Shown one piece after another: positions 1 through 4,339 of a stretch of DNA of 5,410 bases. A program made the position numbers and the translations under genes. The stretch is from DATKXO01 sp035528995 (GTDB taxonomy: Bacteria; Planctomycetota; Phycisphaerae; UBA1845), in NCBI GenBank assembly GCA_035528995.1, contig DATKXO010000324.1, positions 1 through 5,410 of the forward strand, in the 5' to 3' direction. Numbering within the stretch: the first letter of the stretch is position 1; every line of letters begins with the position of its first letter. The notes beneath the pieces are model-generated. The model did not search any database. It had not been told where the DNA came from and was given only the letters and a program-made list of their open reading frames with translations.

Positions 1-113
1 GCCTCACCTGAGCAAGCGAATATAAACTGGAAAGGGGGGACTTCTACTCAAAAAGCTACGAAAACCTCCTGGAAGCGAGACGGCGAGCGGAGGGCCCAGC
101 CGGGCAAGCGGCG

Positions 114-419
114 ATGGACCAGGTCGAGGTACAGGACATCGCGGTCATCGTCAAAGCACGGAGCCCATGGTCGAAAAGGCACAGAGTTCTAATCGTGGCC
201 GGCATCCGAGGCATTGGAACGTGGGGCGCGGCAGAATGTCTAAAGAAATGGTGGAAGCCGATCTATAGTGCAAAAGCTTCCACTCGGAGCATCGGCGGGC
301 CTTCCAAAGCCGGAGACTTTGCCGCACTGGTAAAGGTCCGGTACAGGAACTACGACATCAAAGAGGGAACGGGCATGACCCACTTCGCGGATTTGGACGC
401 GCCGGAGCTAAACGGTTAG
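114..419 (+). CDS. Hypothetical protein, probably the C-terminal remnant of a larger gene
   Basis: The frame gives 101 residues from the only ATG available. No Shine-Dalgarno sequence precedes that ATG, and the same frame stays open back to a TGA at 9-11 without any ATG, GTG or TTG, so the true start may lie upstream in another frame. A run of six G at 34-39 is a plausible frameshift site. The protein has a beta-strand-like VLIVAG (residues 25-30), then GIGTWGAA (33-40) and DFAALVKV (68-75), suggesting half of an alpha/beta Rossmann-like fold. I recall similar 'VLIVAG...GTWGAA' C-terminal regions in uncharacterised bacterial and archaeal proteins whose N-terminal half carries a GG-x-N type motif, but I cannot confirm the family. 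GC is visibly lower than in the neighbouring genes, which hints at different ancestry. A hairpin follows 26 nt after the stop. It could be a real short gene, a pseudogene fragment, or a gene split by a sequencing error. Confidence 0.45.
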   Translation: MDQVEVQDIAVIVKARSPWSKRHRVLIVAGIRGIGTWGAAECLKKWWKPIYSAKASTRSIGGPSKAGDFAALVKVRYRNYDIKEGTGMTHFADLDAPELNG

Positions 420-445
420 ATCAATCGACTGAGAAGTGCCGGGTG

Positions 446-472
446 CCCCATCCTTGCGCAGCAAGGGTGGGG
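446..472 (+). terminator. Strong hairpin, possible terminator of the upstream frame or an interspersed palindrome
   Basis: CCCCATCCTTGC (446-457) pairs with GCAAGGGTGGGG (461-472) around the 3-nt loop GCA; all 12 positions pair if one G-T wobble is allowed. It sits 26 nt after the stop at 419, where a terminator is expected, but no T-run follows on the plus strand, so intrinsic termination is not certain. The wording resembles short dispersed palindromes I recall from Acidobacteria and similar genomes, so it may instead be a repeat element. Confidence 0.45.
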
Positions 473-788
473 GACGAACCGCCCCTTCGGCATCCCCGCG
501 ATCGTCACCGCCTTCGCTTCGCCGACGACGAAGCACGGGCGCCCAACCCGCCCACACCCGCCACCTCGGTCCAGCTTCGTGAGATCCCTTCACCGGGAAG
601 CGTGCGACGCCAACCGGTGCTGCCAATGTGGCGGTCGACGAGTGGAACCACCGGTCTTGGATGATACGGTGGAGTCGGCCCTCGAATAGGCTGTTTCGCG
701 TCTGCAGACCCAACCTACGCATCTCAAGTTGACCGGTGGGGCCGTGGTCAAGTTGGATTACGGTCCGAGGTCAAGTTAAGCAGGGTGT

Positions 789-805
789 GGATACGCCTTG
801 TATCC
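789..805. repeat. Inverted repeat GGATAC / GTATCC
   Basis: GGATAC (789-794) and GTATCC (800-805) are perfect 6-bp arms around the 5-nt loop GCCTT. The element is centred about 33 bp before the larger palindrome at 820-840. It could be a protein-binding dyad or simply part of the decayed array. Confidence 0.5.
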
Positions 806-819
806 GGTCCCGATACGCC

Positions 820-840
820 TTGAGTACGGTCCGTACTCAA
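820..840. promoter_or_regulatory. Perfect 21-nt palindrome, operator-like
   Basis: TTGAGTACGG (820-829) and CCGTACTCAA (831-840) are perfect 10-bp arms around a single central T, the symmetry expected of a dimeric repressor site. No gene starts close by on either strand, so an operator role is not supported by context. The symmetry could also come from transposon-end or repeat history. Confidence 0.35.
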
Positions 841-1123
841 CTTGAGCGCGCTGCCGATACCAGCTTGGGGCGCGCTGGCGTCCGCTAAGCCGGGATCGGG
901 TGTCGAATCCAGCTTGCAAACAGCCTCCACAGGGCTCCGACAGCCCGCAAAGGCCTCCCAGGTTGCCCAACTTAACACGTCCCGGCCCGGTCTGACGCCC
1001 TGCGCCTGACGGTCCGCGGCGACGAGCGCCTCGCCTGCTACCGACCTGGCCTCCCCTGGCCGCGTGCCCATTGCAGACCAGAGCGCGGGCCATGGCGCAA
1101 GTGCAGTTCCGGTTTGTCCCGCT

Positions 1124-2011
1124 TTATAGCAGCGCCGTGCTGAAATACCGCTCCGCGCGGTCGGGCAGGACCGTCACGATGTTCCCCTTGATCTTCCCGG
1201 CCAACTGCCGCGCCGCCCAGACGTTTGCACCTGACGAGATGCCCACTAGCAGGCCGTTGTCTGCGCCGAGCCGCCGCGTCGTCTCGATGGCGTCCTCGTC
1301 CGTCACCTCGATCACGTCGTCCACCAGCGACACGTCCAGGACGCCCGGTATGAACCCGTCCCCGATCCCCTGAATCTGGTGCAGCCCCGGCTCGTGACCC
1401 AGCAGGGCGGCCACGTTCTTCGGCTCGACCGCCACGATCTTCGCATCCGGCTTATGCTCTTTCAAAAACCGCCCCACGCCCTGGAGCGTCCCGCCGCTGC
1501 CCACGCCGGCCACGAAACAATCCACCCGGCCCGTCATCTGCCGCCAGATCTCGTGGGCCGTCTCCTCGTAGTGAACTCGCGGGTTGTCCGGGTTCTCGAA
1601 CTGCTGAGGCATGAACACATTGGGGTCCTCGGCCGCCATCCGCTCGGCCACCTTGACGGCCCCGGGGATACTCTCGGCGTCCGGCGTCAGCACCAGCTCC
1701 GCCCCCAGGGCCTTGATCAGCTTCTTCCGCTCGACGCTCATCCCTTCGGGCATGACGATCCGAACGCGGTATCCCTTGAGCCGCCCCACCAGGGCCAGCC
1801 CGATGCCCGTGTTCCCGGACGTCGGTTCGACGATCACCGAGTCCGGCTTCAGCCGCCCGTCCCGCTCCGCCCCCTCGAGCATGGACATGGCCACCCGGTC
1901 CTTGATGCTCCCGCCCGGGTTGAGGAACTCCGCCTTGGCGAAGATGTCCGCCCCGTTGAGCTTGAGCATGGGCGTGTTGCCGATCAGATCGAGAATGTTG
2001 TCGGTCAGCAT
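1124..2011 (-). CDS. cysK: Cysteine synthase A (O-acetylserine sulfhydrylase)
   Basis: This fold-type II PLP enzyme makes L-cysteine from O-acetyl-L-serine and sulfide in the cytoplasm, the last step of sulfur assimilation. The 295 residues cover the whole family (usually about 300-320). Visible motifs in order are IGNTPM (10-15), NPGGSIKDR (31-39) with Lys37 as the expected PLP Schiff-base lysine, the substrate loop PTSGNTG (63-69), the phosphate-binding GSGGT (171-175), GIGDGFIP (215-222), the pyridine-ring serine region SSGAN (259-263), and DRAERYFST near the C-terminus, matching the usual D-x-ERYLST ending. The segment between IGNTPM and Lys37 is short, giving a compact N-terminus. The start is supported by GGGGGA at 2017-2022, 5 nt before the ATG. 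The gene stands alone and is divergent from the toxin-antitoxin pair. Its first 21 codons are duplicated directly upstream, and the ribosome site lies inside the duplicate. A cystathionine beta-synthase-like or CysM-type activity cannot be excluded, but the motifs fit CysK best. Confidence 0.95.
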   Translation of the reverse strand: MLTDNILDLIGNTPMLKLNGADIFAKAEFLNPGGSIKDRVAMSMLEGAERDGRLKPDSVIVEPTSGNTGIGLALVGRLKGYRVRIVMPEGMSVERKKLIKALGAELVLTPDAESIPGAVKVAERMAAEDPNVFMPQQFENPDNPRVHYEETAHEIWRQMTGRVDCFVAGVGSGGTLQGVGRFLKEHKPDAKIVAVEPKNVAALLGHEPGLHQIQGIGDGFIPGVLDVSLVDDVIEVTDEDAIETTRRLGADNGLLVGISSGANVWAARQLAGKIKGNIVTVLPDRAERYFSTALL

Positions 2012-2079
2012 GATCGTCCCCCGTTACGCATGTGCATCGGCGTGTTACCGATCGAATCGAAGCAACTGTCGGTCAGCAT
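2005..2079 (-). CDS. Putative 24-codon leader ORF overlapping the cysK start
   Basis: The ATG at 2079 has GAGGG about 7 nt upstream. The frame begins MLTDSCFDSIGNTPM and ends RSC, and its TGA overlaps the cysK ATG in the arrangement ATGCTGA. It carries two Cys codons (TGC at codon 6 and at codon 24, directly before the stop). It derives from a duplicated cysK start that went out of frame. The overlap would allow translational coupling of cysK to the leader. Whether it is translated is unknown; it may be only a duplication relic. Confidence 0.35.
   Translation of the reverse strand: MLTDSCFDSIGNTPMHMRNGGRSC
2017..2022 (-). promoter_or_regulatory. Ribosome binding site of cysK
   Basis: GGGGGA on the minus strand, 5 nt before the cysK ATG. 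It fixes the 2011 start over the upstream in-repeat ATG at 2079, which is in a different frame. It lies inside the leader ORF, so ribosomes finishing that frame would deliver to it. Confidence 0.6.
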
Positions 2080-2094
2080 AGTCGCGCCCTCGCA

Positions 2095-2278
2095 CCGACC
2101 AATAACCGGCGCCCGGTCTCAGCCTGCCGACAGGTCCCCATGAACGACCGGCGCCCGGTGTCACGCTGCCGACAGGTCAGCACGAACGCCCAACGCCCGG
2201 TGTCGGGCTACCGATAAACCCGCACGATGGACCGGCTCGCGGTGTCAGCCTGCCGATAAACCCGCACGATGGACCGGC
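2095..2278. repeat. 42-bp tandem repeat array upstream of cysK
   Basis: Units begin with CCGA: a shortened copy of 32 bp at 2095-2126, full 42-bp copies at 2127-2168, 2169-2210 and 2211-2252, and a partial copy from 2253 to 2278. The last two are identical over their first 26 bases; the first two full copies match at about 33 of 42. Recurring words are CCGACAGGTC or CCGATAAACCCGCACGATGG at the start and GCCCGGTGTC later. The period is a multiple of three, so one plus-strand frame gives a 14-residue repeat (CRQV...RPVS), but that frame has no ribosome site and stops inside the third full unit. The array lies about 15-200 bp before the leader ATG, where the cysK promoter is expected. Confidence 0.85.
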
Positions 2279-2421
2279 GGCCCCGCAATCACGTTCAACC
2301 GGCTCTCTGCGGCGAATCCCCCGGGACGTGCCGCTCTCTCTCCCAACCGTCGTGCCTGCGTCTACTTGTCTGGTTCTTCCCCCCAGAAACCCCCGATCAA
2401 GGTCCGATCACCCCCGCCCCA

Positions 2422-2530
2422 GCCGCGTAGCGGCGCCAGTCGAAAGCCAGGGGCGTAAGCCCGCCAGGGGGTGCGAGCCCCTGGAAATCAGCCGCCTCGT
2501 ACCCCCAAGCCCTGGAAGGGCGACAGAACG
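2422..2530. repeat. Interspersed repeat element: cluster of four short-loop hairpins
   Basis: Four inverted repeats follow each other: GCCGC/GCGGC around GTA (2422-2434), GGGC/GCCC around GTAA (2451-2462), CCAGGGG/CCCCTGG around a 7-nt loop (2464-2484), and GCCCT/AGGGC around GGA (2509-2521). The last continues as GGGCGACAGAACGG. From memory, the phrase AAGCCCTGGAAGGGCGACAG and the preceding paired GGGG...CCCC blocks resemble a REP-like dispersed repeat abundant in planctomycete, verrucomicrobial and related genomes. Copy number elsewhere in this genome cannot be seen here. Confidence 0.6.
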
Positions 2531-2624
2531 GAGACCCGAACACCCTCGTCGCCCAACCGCCTACGCAGGTCGTCGCGTGCTGCGGGCACCCGGCCGGCCC
2601 GCAGGAATGCAGCCACGCCACGCG

Positions 2625-2654
2625 TTTCCAACCCGTCGTAGGCCCGGGTACAAT
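2625..2654 (+). promoter_or_regulatory. Candidate sigma70-type promoter of the toxin-antitoxin operon
   Basis: TTTCCA (2625-2630) and TACAAT (2649-2654) are separated by 18 bp, matching TTGACA at 4 of 6 and TATAAT at 5 of 6 positions. The -10 box ends 47 nt before the antitoxin GTG. An AbrB-like antitoxin would be expected to repress here, but I see no clear operator dyad. Confidence 0.4.
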
Positions 2655-2701
2655 GAGGAGCGGCCGGCGCCCTCGCCCGCCGTTGAAGCTGGAGAAAACG
2701 C

Positions 2702-2923
2702 GTGAAGTACCTTGGAATCGCCCGCACCGAAAACGGCCGCATCGTCATGCCCGACGCGTTCAACGAAGGCGCCCCGGGCCGGACCTACGAGGCCGTGGAG
2801 ATCGGCGGCGAAATCCTGCTCCTCGCCGGACCGCTCGACCGTCAGCGCCTCGCCCGAGTGGACGAACTCGCTCGCCAATCGATCCACGACCACCGCAGCT
2901 CTCTCGAGGACCTGGCCCGGTGA
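2702..2923 (+). CDS. AbrB-like antitoxin of a Doc-type toxin-antitoxin pair
   Basis: This 73-residue protein starts with GTG, supported by GGAG at 2691-2694, 7 nt upstream. The N-terminal half (about 1-44) looks like a SpoVT/AbrB-type swapped-hairpin DNA-binding domain: NGRIVMP at 11-17 and YEAVEIGGEILLL at 29-41. The C-terminal part (about 45-73) is charged and helical, ending DHRSSLEDLAR. That tail resembles the segment with which Phd-type antitoxins cover the Doc active site (inference). The stop overlaps the toxin start by 4 nt (GTGA), the usual antitoxin-first coupled order. In the cell it should bind and silence the toxin and repress its own promoter. The family call rests on the fold-like pattern and above all on the toxin next door. 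A non-AbrB small antitoxin family is the main alternative. Confidence 0.75.
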   Translation: MKYLGIARTENGRIVMPDAFNEGAPGRTYEAVEIGGEILLLAGPLDRQRLARVDELARQSIHDHRSSLEDLAR

Positions 2924-3309
2924 ATTGGATCTCGCTCCAAGAGTTGATCCTGATTCACGCCCGCGTCATCGAGGAAACGGGCGGTGCCCAGGGCACCATC
3001 AACCCCGGCGGCGTCGAGTCGGCGCTGGCCAGGCCGTTCTCGGCCTTCGATGGCACAGAGCTATTCGCAGACCTGCCGGCCAAGGTCGCCGCTCTGGTCC
3101 ACGCCCTGATCCAGTTTCATCCCTTTGTCGACGGCAACAAGCGGACGGCCCTTGTCGCCGCCGACGTCTGCCTGCGACTGAACGGGTATCGCCTGATCCC
3201 GTCGGAGCAGGTCGAGTCCTTCTTCTGGGCCATCGCGCGCGGCGAAAAGTCTGCCGAGCAAATCGCAGAATGGCTCACCACACGCATCGAACCGTGGACG
3301 GCCACGTAG
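2920..3309 (+). CDS. doc: Doc-family (Fic fold) toxin
   Basis: From the GTG at 2920 the protein has 129 residues, the usual length of Doc toxins (P1 Doc is 126). The Fic signature HPFVDGNKR is at 67-75, with catalytic His67, Asp71 for metal binding, and Lys74 where AMP-transferring Fic proteins have Gly. That Lys form marks the Doc branch, whose P1 member phosphorylates EF-Tu and blocks translation. GVESALARPFSAF at 31-43 and the LNGY segment at 87-90 also fit the family. The GTG overlaps the antitoxin stop and no better start lies downstream. The same frame stays open upstream, but an ATG at 2653 would run through the antitoxin in another frame. No inhibitory (S/T)xxxE(G/N) helix is seen in the protein, so inhibition must come from the partner. 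The toxin appears intact. Function is inferred from family membership. Confidence 0.92.
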   Translation: MNWISLQELILIHARVIEETGGAQGTINPGGVESALARPFSAFDGTELFADLPAKVAALVHALIQFHPFVDGNKRTALVAADVCLRLNGYRLIPSEQVESFFWAIARGEKSAEQIAEWLTTRIEPWTAT

Positions 3310-3444
3310 CCCATCCCGCCGACCTGCCTGCACCATCTGACCGACGCCCAAAACGTCCCCACCCCGCCGACCGCCCGCCCATGGATACACGCCCGATCCT
3401 GCGTTACCCTGTGCCCGACCACAGATCCTACGGAGACCGATCCC

Positions 3445-4242
3445 ATGACCACACCGCTCATTCAGGTGGACGCCTTCACCTCCGAACCGTTCGGCGGCAA
3501 CCCGGCCGCCGTGTGCGTGCTCCGCGAGGAGGCCGCCGAGGCCTGGATGCAATCCATCGCCACCGAGATGAACCTCTCGGAAACCGCCTTCGTCGTTCCA
3601 CGCGGCCCCAACGACTTCGGCCTCCGCTGGTTCACGCCCACCGTCGAGGTGCCACTCTGCGGTCACGCCACTCTGGCCAGTGCCCACGCGCTCTGGGAGG
3701 AGAAGCTCGCCTCACCCGACGAGCCCATCACTTTTCACACCCAGTCCGGCCGGCTCACCGCCGGGCGCGAATCGGACTGGATCTGCCTGGACTTCCCCGC
3801 CCTGCCCGTGGAAGAGTGCACCCTGCCCCTGGGCATCACCGAGGCCCTCGGCGCTCGGCCTCTCGGCGTCTACCGCGACAGCTTCCACAAATACCTGGTG
3901 GAGGTCGGCTCCGAGGACGTGGTCCGCAACCTTCAACCGGACCCCGCAAAGCTCCTGGGCGCCGGCATGGACGCCTGCATCGTCACCGCCCCTAGCGACT
4001 CAGGCGCATGCGACTTCGTCTCCCGTTTCTTCGCTCCCGGTCTGGGAATAGACGAGGACCCCGTAACCGGAGCCGCCCACTGCACCCTGACGCCCTTCTG
4101 GTCGCAGCGCCTCGGCAAGACCGAACTCGTCGGCCACCAGGTCTCAAAGCGCGGAGGCGTCGTCAAGGTCCGCGCACGCGGCGACCGCGTCGATCTTCTC
4201 GGCCAGGCCGTAACCGTCATGCGCGGCCGGATCATGGCCTAG
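3445..4242 (+). CDS. PhzF-family isomerase/epimerase
   Basis: The 265 residues form the two-lobed diaminopimelate-epimerase-like fold of the PhzF family. Evidence in order: IQVDAFTSEPFGGNPAAVC at 6-24, the classic PhzF N-terminus; NLSETAF at 43-49 with Glu46, the expected general acid/base; WFTPTVEVPLCGHAT at 62-76; and the C-lobe motif DEDPVTGAAHC at 203-213. Length is normal (about 260-300). The ATG has GGAG at 3432-3435, 9 nt upstream. PhzF itself isomerises trans-2,3-dihydro-3-hydroxyanthranilate in phenazine synthesis, but most family members, such as E. coli YddE, have unknown substrates. No phenazine genes lie nearby, so a phenazine role is not supported and I give no symbol. It is separated by 135 bp from the toxin gene and probably has its own promoter. 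No truncation or missing key residue is seen. Confidence 0.93.
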   Translation: MTTPLIQVDAFTSEPFGGNPAAVCVLREEAAEAWMQSIATEMNLSETAFVVPRGPNDFGLRWFTPTVEVPLCGHATLASAHALWEEKLASPDEPITFHTQSGRLTAGRESDWICLDFPALPVEECTLPLGITEALGARPLGVYRDSFHKYLVEVGSEDVVRNLQPDPAKLLGAGMDACIVTAPSDSGACDFVSRFFAPGLGIDEDPVTGAAHCTLTPFWSQRLGKTELVGHQVSKRGGVVKVRARGDRVDLLGQAVTVMRGRIMA

Positions 4243-4246
4243 CCGG

Positions 4247-4265
4247 CCGCAGAGGAAACCTGCGG
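4247..4265 (+). terminator. Small hairpin just after the PhzF-family gene
   Basis: CCGCAG (4247-4252) and CTGCGG (4260-4265) are perfect 6-bp arms around a 7-nt loop, starting 4 nt after the stop codon. No T-run follows, so it is only a weak terminator candidate. Its right arm overlaps the dispersed repeat that begins at 4261. Confidence 0.3.
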
Positions 4266-4314
4266 AACAGGTTCTCCAGCCCGTCAACGTGTGGGACAGG
4301 CTTTCCAGCCTTTC
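4261..4314. repeat. Two tandem copies of a dispersed 25-bp repeat
   Basis: Copies at 4261-4285 and 4290-4314 match at 19 of 25 bases, and most differences are transitions. The second reads TGTGGGACAGGC then TTTCCAGCC and contains the hairpin AGGCT-TTCC-AGCCT. From memory this wording recurs many times in planctomycete genomes, as single copies and tandem runs. It fills most of the 97-bp spacer before the methyltransferase gene. Confidence 0.65.
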
Positions 4315-4339
4315 GCGCCCCGATGAAAGGGCAACAACA

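Larger units (their letters stand above)
724..916. repeat. Degenerate 22-24 bp periodic direct-repeat array with palindromes
   Basis: TCAAGTT occurs at 724, 748 and 771 (spacing 24 and 23). CTTG then recurs at 797, 819, 841, 864 and 913 (spacing 22, 22, 23, then 49, about two periods). Two adjacent 22-bp units (790-811 and 812-833) share GATACGCCTTG and CGGTCC. GCGCGCTG occurs at 846-853 and again at 870-877, 24 bp apart. Units are too diverged for a CRISPR array. Possible identities are a decayed transposon end with repeated transposase-binding sites (IS21-type ends carry such repeats), an operator array, or a decayed satellite. Confidence 0.55.
420..1123. other. Gene-poor spacer of about 700 bp
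   Basis: I find no credible gene on either strand. The open frames here are GC-driven: they lack Shine-Dalgarno sequences and give Arg/Gly/Pro/Ala-rich translations without recognisable motifs. The stretch holds the hairpin at 446-472, direct TCAAGTT repeats at 724-777, palindromes at 789-805 and 820-840, and a CTTG-phased 22-24 bp periodicity up to about 916. Nothing further is recognisable from 917 to 1123. No clear intrinsic terminator for the minus-strand cysK gene is seen below its stop at 1124. Confidence 0.6.
1949..2079 (-). repeat. Tandem duplication of the cysK 5' end (two ~63-bp copies, 68-bp period)
   Basis: The inner copy is cysK codons 1-21 (2011 down to 1949). The outer copy runs from 2079 down to 2017. 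The two ATGs are 68 bp apart. By hand alignment about 47 of 63 bases match. The peptides read MLTDNILDLIGNTPM and MLTDSCFDSIGNTPM (11 of 15 identical), and both continue to an Asn-Gly four residues later. The AAC-GGG-GGA stretch of the outer copy, equivalent to the Asn-Gly codons of cysK, now supplies the cysK Shine-Dalgarno sequence. Confidence 0.85.
2012..2701. other. Repeat-rich intergenic region between divergent cysK and toxin-antitoxin genes
   Basis: About 690 bp without a credible protein gene apart from the short leader frame. From the cysK side it contains the duplicated gene start, the 42-bp array, an unremarkable pyrimidine-rich stretch (about 2280-2420), the hairpin cluster at 2422-2530, and the presumed antitoxin promoter at 2625-2654. 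I see no convincing sigma70-type promoter for cysK on the minus strand. Confidence 0.6.

Noticed and set aside
724..916. CRISPR array from the 22-24 bp periodicity
   Set aside because: Only short words recur (7 bases or fewer in most units), spacing is too short, and no repeat-spacer structure is visible.
748..1093. Two overlapping minus-strand open frames of about 105 codons in the spacer downstream of cysK
   Set aside because: Both are Arg/Gly-rich without motifs or ribosome sites, and they read through the repeat array.
1379..2143. Plus-strand 254-codon open frame opposite cysK
   Set aside because: It is the antisense shadow of cysK: His/Arg/Pro-rich, no motif, no ribosome site. The minus-strand frame has every cysteine synthase motif.
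2032..2217. Plus-strand 61-codon frame encoding a 14-residue repeat
   Set aside because: The repetition follows from the 42-bp DNA period. There is no ribosome site, the frame ends within the array, and the start lies inside the duplicated cysK 5' end.
2095..2278. CRISPR array from the 42-bp repeats
   Set aside because: The units are contiguous tandem repeats with divergence spread along them. There is no conserved repeat alternating with unique spacers, and no cas gene is present.
2653..3309. Extended Doc toxin starting at ATG 2653
   Set aside because: The extra 89 residues are an Arg/Pro-rich out-of-frame reading of the antitoxin gene. The GTG at 2920, overlapping the antitoxin stop, gives the normal Doc length.
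2712..3995. Plus-strand 427-codon open frame across the toxin-antitoxin and phzF genes
   Set aside because: It is an Arg/Pro-rich out-of-frame reading across three regions with well-supported genes in other frames; a by-product of high GC.
3445..4242. A phenazine biosynthesis locus
   Set aside because: Only a PhzF-family protein is present. The family is broad and no other phenazine genes are in the window.
4289..4339. N-terminal extension of the methyltransferase from GTG 4289
   Set aside because: These 17 codons come from the dispersed repeat, and the ATG at 4340 has a proper Shine-Dalgarno sequence.
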